Positions 45,805 through 55,333 of a stretch of 64,000 bases of DNA are shown one piece after another (positions within the stretch are counted from its first letter, which is position 1; every line of letters begins with the position of its first letter). Below the pieces are notes generated by a model, which was given only the letters and a program-made list of their open reading frames with translations, did no database searches and was not told the origin of the DNA. The DNA is taken from the NCBI GenBank assembly GCA_016721725.1, contig JADKHN010000001.1:930001-994000 (forward strand), read 5' to 3'. This DNA comes from Chitinophagaceae bacterium (lineage in GTDB: Bacteria; Bacteroidota; Bacteroidia; Chitinophagales; Chitinophagaceae). The position numbers were made by a program, and so were the translations under genes.

Positions 45805-48800
45805 TGGACACACCAAGCTTTAAAGAAGACCATGTCAGCCAGATCCCGGCAATACAAATGCTGGCGAACCTCGGCTATACTTATTTAAGCCCGGCGGAGA
45901 CCGAGCGATTGAGAGGGGGGAAAAGCACCAATGTGTTGCTGGAAGATGTTTTGCGGAAACAGTTGAAGGAAATCAACAGCATCCGGGTCAGCGCCACCAA
46001 AACCAGCATTTTTACCGATGAGAATATCGAGAAGGGGGTCCTGGCACTGAAAACCCTGCCCATGAACGAGGGTTATATTGCCGCCTGTGAAAAGGCCTAC
46101 AACTTACTCACCCTTGGGCAGGCATTGGAGCAAAGCGTGGACGGCGACAAAAAGAGTTTTACCCTGCAATACATCGACTGGAATAACATCGGGAACAATG
46201 TATTTCATGTAACCGAAGAATTCAGCGTCATGCGCAGCACCAGCAAGGAACATTACCGTCCCGACCTGGTACTGTTCGTCAATGGTATTCCGCTCTGCAT
46301 CATTGAGTGCAAGCGGCCGGACATGAAAAAGCCATTGCAACAGGCGATCAGCCAGCATTTACGCAGCCAGCAGGAGGATGGTATCCGAAGCCTGTATGTG
46401 TATGCTCAGCTTACCCTGGCAATCGCTACCCAAGAAGCCGCTTATGCCACCAATGCCACTCCCGAAAAGTTTTGGGCGAAGTGGCAGGAGAAATTCAGCA
46501 GTGAGGAGGAAGAAAGTGATTATAAGACACATTTGCTTGATCTGAAAAATCGACCCCTTTCCAATGCTGCAAAAGACCAGCTATTTGCCGACCGGTTTAA
46601 ATACGTTCGCCAGTACTTTGACGCTTTGGAGCAGGAGGAAATATTGCCTACAGTTCAGGATGAATACCTGCATGGGCTCTGCCGCCCGACAAGGCTGATA
46701 GATCTTGTTTTCAATTTCGTTTTATTCGATAATGGAGGAAGAAAATCGCCCGGTACCAGCAGTTTTTCGCGATAAAAAAATCCATGCAACGGATACGGAA
46801 CATTGAGAATGGCCGGCGAAAAGGTGGTGTTATCTGGCATACGCAGGGAAGCGGAAAATCCCTGACCATGGTGATGCTGGCACAGGCCATTGCTATGGAG
46901 CCGGGCATTCGCAACCCTAAAATTGTATTGGTTACCGACCGGACCGACCTGGACAATCAGATCACCGGCACGTTCAGGAAATGTGGCAAGTTTGTAGAAA
47001 ATGCCGGCACCGGTCAACGCCTGGTGGAATTGTTGGAAAGTAAAACTGATGCGGTGGTAACCACCATCATCAACAAATTTGTGGCAGCGGTAAAGAAAAT
47101 AAAGAAACCTTTAACAAGCCCCGACATTTTTGTTTTGGTGGACGAAGGGCACAGAACGCAGCACGGCATTTTTAACATCGACATGCAAAAGACCCTGCCC
47201 AATGCCTGTTTCATTGCCATGACGGGCACTCCACTTTTCAAAAAGGACAAGAGCACCGCGGTCAAATTTGGAGGCATGATTGACACCTATACGGTTGACC
47301 AGGCGGTTACCGATAAAGCAGTCGTTCCCCTGTTGTATGAAGGAAGATTGGCCTTACAGGATGTAAATGCCAGTCCGATTGATACTTTTTTCAGCATGGT
47401 TTCAGAACCATTGACCGACTATCAAAAAGCAGACATCAAGAGAAAGTTTGCCCGGTACGACCACCTGAATTCAGCCGAACAGAAAATGAGAATGATCGCC
47501 TGGGACATCAGTTACCACTTCCGGGACAACTGGCAGGGAAGCACACCGTTCAAGGGTCAGCTGGTTTGCGACAAGAAAATAAATGCCATTAAGTACAAGG
47601 AGATATTAGACGAAATTGGCATTGTAAGCAGCGAGGTGCTGATTTCATCCATTGACGAGCGTGAGGGGGAGGACAGCGTCTATGCCAAGTCGACTGAAAA
47701 GGAAAATCAGTTCTGGAAAAAAATGATGGACGAACACGGGAACCCCAAAACCTATGAGAAAAACATCATTAGCCGCTTTAAAAATCAGCCCGACCCGGAA
47801 ATCATTATCGTGGTGGATAAGCTGCTTACCGGTTTCGACGAGCCAAAGAACACCGTGCTCTATCTCACCAGGAACCTGCAGGGCCATAAGTTATTACAGG
47901 CTATTGCCAGGGTAAATCGCATTTATCCCGATAAGGAATTCGGCTACATCATTGACTATTATGGGGTGATCGAAAACCTAGGAGATGCCTTGAAAATGTA
48001 TTCCTCCTTTGAGGAATTTGAAAATGAAGACCTGACAGGTACCCTTACCAATATGTCAGATGAGATCAATAAGCTACCGCAAAAGCATTCAGAGCTTTGG
48101 GATATTTTCAAGACCATTACCAATAAACGGGATGCGGAAGCTTACCAGCAATTGTTGAAAGACGAAGCGATAAGGGCCATCTTCTACGATAAACTGGCGG
48201 CATTTGCCAAGAGCCTGAAACTAGCTCTGGCTTCCATTCAGTTTCACAAAGAAGTGGAAGAAAAGACCATCAACCGCTACAAAGAAGACCTGGGCATGTT
48301 CCTGAAACTACGTTTGGCGGTGGTGGAACGATACAGTGATGAAATTGACTACAGGCAATATGAAGGGCAAATTCAGAAACTGATCGACACCCATATCACC
48401 ACAGAGAAAATTGAAACCATTACCGGGCTGGTTAACATTTTTGATAAAGAAAAATTCCAGGAGGAAATCGAAAACACGTTGGGAAAAGCTGCCAAGGCGG
48501 ACAAGATTTCCAGCCGGACAGCAAAGCACATCACTGAAAAAATGGATGAGGATCCTGCCTTTTACAAAAAGTTCTCACAAATGTTAAAAGAAACCATTGC
48601 AGAATACGAAGCCAAACGACTTAGTGAAGCAGAATACCTGGGCAGGGTGATGGAGATCATGAACCATGTTTTGGCACATACAGACCATGACATGCCGGAG
48701 AAGCTCCAGGATAGGGATGTAGCCCGGGCCTTTTATGGCTTAACTCTTGAAGCACTGACAGAAAAATCCAGGATGGCGTTATCTGCAAAATGGTTTCTAC

Positions 48801-49030
48801 AGAGGCGGCATTGCATTGATGATCTTATCCGGGGAGTCGGTTCTAGACAACGGCAAATCCATCATTGACTGGCAATTCAAAACAAATATTCGGGTAAGCT
48901 GCTCATTGAAATCGGGGACTACCTTATTGACGAAGTACAGAGACAAATACAAAGTGATTTGTCATTTGGTGAAATGGATAAGATCGCCGGGGATTGCATT
49001 GAAGTAGCCAAAATCCGATACAAGTCATGA
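45804..49030 (+). CDS. hsdR: Type I restriction endonuclease subunit HsdR, several frameshifts
   Basis: A ~1075-residue restriction and translocation subunit. The N-terminal nuclease domain has HVTEEFSVMRST and RPDLVLFVNGIPLCIIECKRP (PD-(D/E)xK). The motor begins in the next frame: TQGSGKSLTM (Walker A), VDEGHRTQ (Walker B), MTGTPLF and later LLTGFDEPKNTVLYL. A missing A at 46739-46741 breaks nuclease from motor. Near the end four indels (48787-48790, about 48813, 48832-48837, 48891-48894) scramble the last ~80 residues, but the correct frame resumes and ends EVAKIRYKS just over the next start (ATGA, 49027-49030). With the indels corrected the protein is complete. Confidence 0.85.
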
Positions 49031-49722
49031 AAGCCTTCATTCAATTCGGAAGCAAAAGAATAGATTTTCGGGTGATTCATTCAGGAAGAAAGTCACTGGG
49101 AATTACAGTAACGCCGGATATGGAAATTCTAGTGAGTGCGCCGGCAGGCACGTCCATGGAAAAAGTGAAAGAGAAGATCAAAAAGAAAGCCCCCTGGATC
49201 ATTAAACAGCAAAGTTTTTTTCTCTCCTTTCAACCCAAGACACCCCAAAGGAAGTTTATTAGCGGAGAAACTCATTTGTATTTGGGCAGACAATATCGTT
49301 TACAAGTAAAACTCGGGATAACTAAATCAGTGAAGTTAAAAGGGCAATTCATTGAAGTGGTATGCCCTGATAAAGCACGTGCCAAAGAGCTGCTTTGGGA
49401 CTGGTACTTGCAGCATGCGCATACAAAGTTTAGCACAATCGCTGAGCCCTTAATTAACCAATTTAAAAAACACAAAGTAGCGCCCAGCTCAATCGTATTG
49501 AGAGAAATGCCAACCCGCTGGGGAAGCTGTACGCCAAAGGGAAAAATCATCTTAAACCCTGAATTGATCAAGGCCCCCAAAGGATGTATTGAATATGTGA
49601 TCATCCACGAACTCTGCCATTTAGTTCATCACGACCACACTCAAAAATTCCTTGATTTACCAACTAGGGAAATGAGAGATTGGGAAAAGTGGAAAATGAA
49701 GTTAGAGAAGTTGCTGGCGTAA
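49027..49722 (+). CDS. YgjP/M48-like metallopeptidase-fold protein
   Basis: A 231-residue protein of the YgjP/DUF45 group. The C-terminal half has the zincin motif HELCH (194-198, in YVIIHELCHLVHHDH) and, before it, WGSC (165-168), which is the family signature. Its start overlaps the end of hsdR by four bases, a gene pair very often seen in type I restriction loci. The protein may be a peptidase or a zinc-dependent regulator of HsdR; neither is established. Length is normal and the frame is intact, so it also dates the hsdR end as genuine. Confidence 0.85.
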   Translation: MKAFIQFGSKRIDFRVIHSGRKSLGITVTPDMEILVSAPAGTSMEKVKEKIKKKAPWIIKQQSFFLSFQPKTPQRKFISGETHLYLGRQYRLQVKLGITKSVKLKGQFIEVVCPDKARAKELLWDWYLQHAHTKFSTIAEPLINQFKKHKVAPSSIVLREMPTRWGSCTPKGKIILNPELIKAPKGCIEYVIIHELCHLVHHDHTQKFLDLPTREMRDWEKWKMKLEKLLA

Positions 49723-49755
49723 CAGTTTTCGAAATCCTCTTAAATAAACCTGATC

Positions 49756-50082
49756 ATGATTAAAGAATTGTCAAAACAGCTTCAACTTTCCGAAGAGAAG
49801 ACTAAAGAGTGCTTTAATGTATTCCTAAAACAACTGCATTTCTTGGTTTATAAAGAAAAGTATTTACCTAATACTCTTGTTTCTGTTTATTCTGAATTAG
49901 AGGACGATGGTCTATTGAACTATTGGGCAATTGTTGAAAATGTTATCAGAAAAACTGGAGCCAATGATGATTTTATTTTAGATTGGTCGTATCGGTTAGG
50001 GAATTTGTATGCATCTGATGAGTCACTTAATTTGGAAGAATATTTCGCAACAATCAAAAGGGATTTTGATACAAAACAATGA
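49756..50082 (+). CDS. Small acidic protein of unknown function
   Basis: A 108-residue soluble protein (MIKELSKQLQLSEEKTKEC), with acidic helices and no membrane segment: ELEDDGLLNYWAIVENVIRKTG and ESLNLEEYFATIKRDF. It starts 33 bp after the YgjP-like gene on the same strand and is probably the last gene of the hsd operon. I do not recognise a family. It may be a small regulator, but nothing in the sequence shows it. Confidence 0.5.
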   Translation: MIKELSKQLQLSEEKTKECFNVFLKQLHFLVYKEKYLPNTLVSVYSELEDDGLLNYWAIVENVIRKTGANDDFILDWSYRLGNLYASDESLNLEEYFATIKRDFDTKQ

Positions 50083-50485
50083 GAGGTACAAGTGATCCCT
50101 AGATCACCCCTCTGGCGCAAGTGTTCCTCACCACAATACCACTCCATTTAGATGCCGCCTCCAGGATCACTTGGGAATTTTAACTCTCCAGGATCCGATA
50201 GCTATTGAATCCTGACTTCTTAGATAGGCACAAGTTATCCTTAGCCATCCCGATAATAGAGAAGTGGTTTTGGAGGGGAACTCGTGGGCCGGACGAGGCC
50301 AGTCGTTTACAGATGATGAGCTAACGTCAGGCCCAAATTGTGTAAATGGCGATGTTGGCGGTAGTTTTTTATGAACGAACTGGAAGAGCGATATTAACCA
50401 CCATTTCATCGTTATTAACCTTAATATGCTCATCCAGTAAAGGATTTTCAATTCCGAACTCTTTCACTATGTACTCATTTGAGGT
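50083..50485. other. Gene-free stretch at island edge
   Basis: No supported gene, no repeats of the families seen elsewhere, and no terminator I can point to. Short open frames on both strands lack coding character. The base composition is intermediate between the AT-rich island and the GC-richer chromosome. It may be a remnant of a lost mobile element. Confidence 0.4.
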
Positions 50486-50740
50486 TTATCTGAGTTCACC
50501 TGATATTTCAGATTTAATGTGAAAATAATGGCAACGACCTTTATTCGGATGGTCTACGAGATAATAAATATCCAAAAGTCCGACCCAACAAGTACCGAAG
50601 TGTCCAGGGTCCTCGCCGGGTGTAGCAAACTCGCCATTCATCATATCGAGTATGTCGTCTGTCTGATAAATGTAGTTTTTTGAAAATTCAACAACCTTTT
50701 TTATTTGCTGTCTTTCGTTTTCAAAAAAATCAAGTACCAT
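50486..50740 (-). CDS. Small hypothetical protein
   Basis: An 84-residue protein if started at 50740 (MVLDFFENERQQIKKVVEF). It is acidic at its start and has a Gly/Cys/Trp-rich middle (PGEDPGHFGTCWVGLLDIYYLVDHPNKGRCHYF). No signal peptide or membrane segment. I recognise no family. It is the last small gene on the left of the DUF1295 gene and on the same strand, but separated by ~330 bp. Confidence 0.45.
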   Translation of the reverse strand: MVLDFFENERQQIKKVVEFSKNYIYQTDDILDMMNGEFATPGEDPGHFGTCWVGLLDIYYLVDHPNKGRCHYFHIKSEISGELR

Positions 50741-51072
50741 TTTGTTTAAATTTCGCGTAATAAGTATATAAAATAAAGCCTTAACTGATGACGATTTTCT
50801 TTTAAAATTACCGCCAACTCTCAAATACCCACAGGTCAGAGTATCTGACTTTACGACAATTCAGAGTAATAGTCTTATAATAAACAAGATAAAGTAAAAT
50901 ACAAAAAATCAGTAAGATGTAACAACTGGAACTGTAAAAAGGATGGGAAAGGGTATCTATACTTAAAACAAAGTATGATTCCCTTTTCATTGGCGTAAGC
51001 CCGCCTGCCCGCCATTGCGCAGCAAATATGACGGAGCAAGGCCGCAGACAAGATTTCGACTGTTAGAGCCCT
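50741..51072. other. Gene-poor region left of the DUF1295 gene
   Basis: No convincing gene; a 60-residue hydrophobic frame at 50808-50990 is not supported. The part 50990-51072 is GC-richer and contains a short partial family-type repeat (GCAGCAAATATGACGGAGC). Nothing else is seen. Confidence 0.4.
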
Positions 51073-51837
51073 CTACTTCCCCCTTGCCCACGGCACCAAC
51101 ACACTCGTCCTTTTCTTATACTCCTCAAAAGCGGGGTTGCCGGCCTTTTTCTTCTCCAATAAGGGAATGCCCGATACAAAGACCAGCAGGAGCAGGATGG
51201 AGAGGGGGCTGATGATGAAGAAGAGGCTGTTCTCCAGGGGGAGGGTAATGATGAAGATGCCCCACCACATGAGGATCTCACCGAAATAATTGGGGTGGCG
51301 GGAGTATTTCCAGAGGCCGGTCTGCAGGATGGCGCCGGGCTTTTTGTGTTTGACAAAGACCGATAACTGGTAGTCGGCGACAGTTTGGAAGAAGAACCCG
51401 ATGAGCCAGCAGGCCGTTCCGGTCCAGGTACTAAGTCCCCAGCCAGCCGGCTCTGCCACCGCGGCATTGATCACCGGCGAAAAAATGACCAGCAGCAGAA
51501 GGCCCTGCAATAAAAAAACCTGCAGGTAGCTGCGCCAGTAAAAGGTCTTGCCCCATTGCTCCCGCCAGGCCCGGTAGCGGTAGTCCTCGGTCTTGTTCTT
51601 ATTCCTTAAGTAAATGTGCACGCTCAGCCGCAGGCCCCAAAGGGTCACCAGGGCGTATAACAAGGTCAGCACAGGATACCGGGGGCAGGTAAAGAACAGG
51701 AAGCCGCAAAGCAGTACATAGCCCAGTCCCCAGGCGATATCGGCCACGTCGTTTCTTTTTTTGATCAGGGCCACCCCGTACCAAAGGCTGGCATAGGCGA
51801 GGATGATCAGTCCGCATTGTATGAAAAGGGTCATCAT
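51073..51837 (-). CDS. DUF1295 / steroid 5-alpha-reductase-like membrane protein
   Basis: A 254-residue integral membrane protein with about six transmembrane helices. The C-terminal motif LWKYSRHPNYFGEILMWWGIF (near residue 178-198) is the conserved RHPNYFGE cofactor-binding signature shared by DUF1295 proteins, steroid 5-alpha reductases and isoprenylcysteine methyltransferases. The N-terminal part (NDVADIAWGLGYVL) is also typical of DUF1295. These enzymes act on membrane lipids or isoprenoids with NADPH or SAM; for this family the substrate is unknown. It starts one base before the stop of the DUF2177 gene (51838), so the two are co-transcribed and possibly functionally linked. Confidence 0.85.
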   Translation of the reverse strand: MMTLFIQCGLIILAYASLWYGVALIKKRNDVADIAWGLGYVLLCGFLFFTCPRYPVLTLLYALVTLWGLRLSVHIYLRNKNKTEDYRYRAWREQWGKTFYWRSYLQVFLLQGLLLLVIFSPVINAAVAEPAGWGLSTWTGTACWLIGFFFQTVADYQLSVFVKHKKPGAILQTGLWKYSRHPNYFGEILMWWGIFIITLPLENSLFFIISPLSILLLLVFVSGIPLLEKKKAGNPAFEEYKKRTSVLVPWARGK

Positions 51838-52244
51838 TCAGCTCACCCATTTTACGATATAATAACCGGCGGTGCTGACCAGGGCGGTGAGCAGGGCCCC
51901 CCAGGCCATGTCGATGAATACGATGGGCAGGGGCCAGTTCTTGAGGGTGGCCAGGTTGGTGAGGTCGTAAGTGGCATAGGTAAAAAAGCCGAAGAGGGCG
52001 CCGCTCAGCACGGCCTTTGCCAAACTGTTCTTCTCTATGGCCGGTAAGATGGCGAAATAAAAGATACCCACGATGAACAGGAGGTAAAAGATAATGGCGG
52101 CGGTCCAGTTCACGGTATCACTCAAAAAGATCCAGGTATTTGCGGTACAGGTTCCTGGCGATCAGTCCCAGCCATACCATATCAATGGCAAAGAAGACCA
52201 GGGTCGTAAGGAGGTAGCTGATGATGAGCTTTGGGATTGACATT
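51838..52244 (-). CDS. DUF2177 membrane protein, frameshifted
   Basis: A ~135-residue protein of the DUF2177 family. The start at 52244 opens MSIPKLIISYLLTTLVFFAIDMVWLG, then YRKYLD; a one-base change at the A5 run 52124-52128 breaks the frame, after which LSDTVNWTAAIIFYLLFIVG, GALFGFFTYATYDLTNLATL and GALLTALVSTAGYYIVKW follow. Four transmembrane helices fit the family. Without the correction only a 95-residue fragment from 52125 would be seen. DUF2177 has no established function; its pairing with a DUF1295 gene is common in my recollection and suggests a joint membrane-lipid role. Confidence 0.75.
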
Positions 52245-52669
52245 GGCTAAAGTTAGTGAAAGCGAGTGGTAATAAAAAGAGGGTAAATGGACTTACACTT
52301 CGAGCGCAGCGAGAAGTCTGTGTCTTTTCTTTTTTTTGGCAGCTGTCATTCCGAGCGGAGCGAGGGATCTGTTCCTCGCTCCGCTTGGAACGAGTTTCCT
52401 CACTTCGTTCGGAATGTGTTTCCTCGCTGCGCTCGGAATGACAGTTCGTCGCTTCGCACGGAGTGAGTTTCCTCACTTTGTTCGGAATGTGTTTCCTCGC
52501 TGCGCTCGGAATGACAGTTTCTCGCTTTGCAAGGGCTGCTGTTCCTCGCTACGCTCGGAAAGACAATGTTTTTAAAGAGAAATCAGATGTCTTACAGAGC
52601 TTGTTGTAGCAGTTCTTTCCTCTAAGAGGAGTGTTCCCTACCCATCTGCTTCTTTCGTACCTTTAGTTC
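52245..52669. repeat. Family D repeats (TCATTCCGAGCGGAGCGAGG)
   Basis: At least five family D units between 52295 and 52570, in alternating orientation: ACTTCGAGCGCAGCGAGAAG, GTCATTCCGAGCGGAGCGAGG, and the inverse CCTCGCTGCGCTCGGAATGAC with CACTTCGTTCGGAATG variants. Neighbouring units are inverted so the array can form hairpins. The last 90 bases before the next gene are unique. Confidence 0.8.
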
Positions 52670-53726
52670 ATGCGTTCATCCACCTTCTTGCTTTATGGCG
52701 CCAACGGGTACACCGGCGAACTGATCGCGCGGCATGCCGCCGAATATGGCCTCAAGCCCATACTGGCCGGCCGCAGAAAAGAAATGATCGAACCGCTGGC
52801 CGGAAAGCTCGGCTTGCCCTGGCTGGTCATCGACCTCAATGACAAAGCAGCCCTGGTATCGGCCTGAACGAAGTGGCTGCGGTCATTCATGCAGCGGACC
52901 CTTTGAGTTCACGGCCAAACAGATGGTGGAAGCCTGCCTGCAAACCGGTACCCATTACCTGGACATCAACGGGGATATTTCCGTATTCGAGCTGATCAGG
53001 CAATACGATGAAGCGGCTAAACAGGCCGGGGTCATGTTACTGCCGGGAGCGGGATTTGATGTGGTACCCACCGATTGCCTGGCCGCGCTGCTGAAAAAAC
53101 AGCTCCCGGATGCGGTATCACTCAAACTGGCTTTTGCCACCCTGGGCGGCGGGATCTCGCATGGCACGGCGATGACGATGGCCAGCAAGATCGGCGAGGG
53201 CGGCGCGGTACGCAAGAACGGCCGGATCGTAAGGGCGCCGCTCGGACAAAAAGGCCTTTGGGTCGATTTTGGCGCCAAACGATTATTCGTCATGAGTATT
53301 CCCTGGGGAGATATCTCCACCGCCTACTTCACCACGGGCATACCGGATATCGAAACCTTTACCGGCGTGCCCAAAAAACTCTACCGCCTCTTAAAACTGC
53401 AACCACTGTTCAACTGGCTCTTACGCACCGGTTTCGTCCGCAACTACATCAAAAAGAAGATCAGCAGCCGCCCTGCCGGTCCTGCCGATGAACAAAGACG
53501 CCGGGCTACCGGTTTCGTGTGGGGGCAGGTGACCAATGCAGCCGGACAAACGGCTACCGCCAGGCTTTCCGGTCCGGAAGGATATACCCTCACTACGCAC
53601 AGCGCTCTGATCATCGTACAAAAGGTACTGAATGGACAGTTCAAGCCGGGCTACCAGACCCCGGCCAGCGCCTATGGGGAGGACCTGGTGCTGGAGGTTC
53701 CGGGGGTTGTACGGGAGATAGTTTAA
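52670..53726 (+). CDS. Saccharopine-dehydrogenase-like (trans-acting enoyl reductase) protein, frameshifted
   Basis: A ~350-residue NAD(P)-binding protein. The N-terminus STFLLYGANGYTGELIARHA is a Rossmann loop (GANGYTG) of the saccharopine dehydrogenase/trans-acting enoyl reductase family. The frame breaks at CC 52863-52864 and again at GG 52896-52897; with one base added at each, the join reads SALNEVAAVIHAAGPFEFTAKQMVEACLQTGTHYLDINGD, a typical family stretch. The C-terminal part contains GAGFDVVPTDCLAALL and ATLGGGISHGTAMTM. In mycobacteria relatives reduce double bonds in lipid synthesis; here the substrate is unknown. Both breaks are single-base and probably errors. Confidence 0.78.
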
Positions 53727-54242
53727 AGGATGGATCCCCATTGAATTGTAAAATGAATTCAGTCGCTCCCACTTCGAGCGAAGCGAGAAGTCTGTTCTCT
53801 CCAACCAACACGTACTGTCATTCCGAGCGAAGCGAGGAAACTTGGGTTTCTCGCTGGGTTTGGAGCTTAGGTTTCCTCACTGCGTTCGGAAGTGAGATAC
53901 CTCGCTGCGTTCGGTAACTAGGTTCCTCACTGCGTTCGGAAGTGAGATACCTCGCTGCGTTCGGTAACTAGGTTCCTCACTTCGTTCGGAATGACAGTTG
54001 TTTTGAAAATTATAAAATTAGGTACCTCGCTGCGCTCGGTAACAATGTACCTCACTTCGTTCGGTAGCTAGGTTTCCTCACTTCGTTCGGAATGACAACG
54101 GTTTTTTAAAAAGAAGAAAAGATTTCTCGCTTCGCTCGAAATGGAAGTCAGCGAACCGTTTTTTCACGCGGTTTTATGGTGAAAAGCACAGTGAATATTT
54201 TACTTAATGGACGAATCTTTGTGATCAGGAATATTTATCACG
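53727..54242. repeat. Family D repeat array
   Basis: Between 53768 and 54150 about ten units of family D alternate, many shortened to CCTCACTGCGTTCGGAAGTG or CCTCGCTGCGTTCGGTAAC, joined by GAGATA or TAGGTT. A ~60-bp double unit is tandemly repeated (53872-53931, 53932-53985). The last ~90 bases before the GIY-YIG gene are unique. Confidence 0.82.
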
Positions 54243-54584
54243 ATGCACAGACCCGGCACTGTATATTATATCTACATTGTTACCAACCCGAACAAAACGA
54301 CATTATATATTGGTGTTACCAATAATTTGCCAGCCAGGATCGTTGAGCATTGGATGAACAGGGGTCGTCCTGAAACATTCGCCGGAAAGTATTTTTGTCA
54401 CAATCTCATCTACTATGAAGCCTTTCAATACATTCAAAAAGCCATAGCCAGGGAAAAAGAAATCAAGAAATGGAACCGGGAAAAGAAAGAAGCGCTGATC
54501 CAGACAAAGAATCCCGAATGGGTTTTCTTAAATGAGCAAATATGCGGACAATGGCCACCGGAAAAGATCATAAAACGCTTTTAA
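54243..54584 (+). CDS. GIY-YIG nuclease domain protein embedded in repeats
   Basis: A 113-residue single-domain GIY-YIG protein of the UvrC/URI type. The signature YYIYIVTN…LYIGVTNNLPARIVEH is at residues ~8-37 (GIY and YIG strands in variant form, catalytic Arg33), and the conserved Glu is in YYEAFQYIQKAIAREKEIKKW. It has no additional DNA-binding domain. It stands alone between two arrays of family D repeats (53768-54150 and 54592-55070). Proteins of this small type are common in Bacteroidota and their role is not established; a structure-specific nicking activity is inferred. Confidence 0.85.
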   Translation: MHRPGTVYYIYIVTNPNKTTLYIGVTNNLPARIVEHWMNRGRPETFAGKYFCHNLIYYEAFQYIQKAIAREKEIKKWNREKKEALIQTKNPEWVFLNEQICGQWPPEKIIKRF

Positions 54585-55333
54585 CCACTCCCACTTCGAG
54601 CGAAGCGAGAAGTCTGTCCTCTCTACACACAGCACTTGCTGTCATTCCGAGCGAAGCGAGGAAACCTAAGGGCAGTGGGTTTCGAGGTGTTTTGCAGTTG
54701 TTGTTGTGGGGCTTCTTCGCAGCGCTTGGGATTTAAGTACCTCGCTGCGCTCAGTATTTAGGTACCTCGCTTCGCTCAGTATTTAGGTACCTCGCTTCGC
54801 TCAGTATTTAGGTACCTCCTGCGCTCAGTATTTGGGTTCCTCGCTTCGCTCAGTATTTAGCTTGCTCCTTCCTCATTTGGTCCTCGCTTCGCTCAGTATT
54901 TAGGTACCTCGCTTCGCTCAGTATTTAGGTACCTCGTTTCGCTCAGTATTTAGGTACCTCGCTTCGCTCAGTATTTAGGTACCTCGCTTCGCTCAGTATT
55001 TAGGTTCCTCGCTTCGCTCGGAAAGACAGTGGTTTTGTAAAAAGAAGAATCAGATTTCTCGCTGCGCTCGAAATGGAAGCGAGGAAACTGAAGAGCAGTC
55101 GATTTTGAGTCATTCCGCAGCGATAGCTGTAGCGGTTCCTTTATTTGGCATGAGTATTCCTTACGCATTACTTTCCATTTTCCCGAAAGTTCCGGGATCA
55201 CCCAGGCCTCTCAGGACGAGTGAATAGGAATATAGAATATTTGTTTTTCTTTCTCTCTCTGCGCCTCCGCGGTAAAGCGCCATACATAAAAACTGCCAAA
55301 TTCTTTTTACATTGAGCGTCTAAAACTCCCCTT
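54585..55333. repeat. Family D repeats with a 25-bp tandem array
   Basis: Family D units at 54592-54662, then a tandem array of 11 units (see next entry), then family D again at 55005-55090. The remaining ~230 bases to the peptidase gene carry a small inverse family D fragment and a family B end (CTCTGCGCCTCCGCGGTAAAG at about 55257). No gene is supported. Confidence 0.8.
54735..55013. repeat. Tandem 25-bp repeats, 11 units
   Basis: Units of 25 bp built on TAGGTACCTCGCTTCGCTCA followed by GTATT, in direct orientation; most differ by one or two bases (TTCGCTC/TGCGCTC/TTTCGCTC), and one unit near 54858 carries an ~18-bp insertion. Each unit contains the palindromic KpnI-like core GGTACC. It derives from one half of a family D element. 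No spacers exist, so it is not CRISPR. Confidence 0.88.

Noticed and set aside
40974..50082. The island as a BREX or DISARM system
   Set aside because: The PglZ, BrxC and DrmA-type genes are missing; the genes present are those of a type I restriction locus with additions.
50808..50990. A 60-residue hydrophobic frame on the minus strand
   Set aside because: Short, no plausible ribosome-binding site, overlaps the 5' part of the next frame; hydrophobicity is explained by AT-rich sequence.
54735..55013. Tandem array as a possible CRISPR
   Set aside because: Units follow each other with no unique spacers, repeats are 25 bp with point drift, and no cas gene is in the window.
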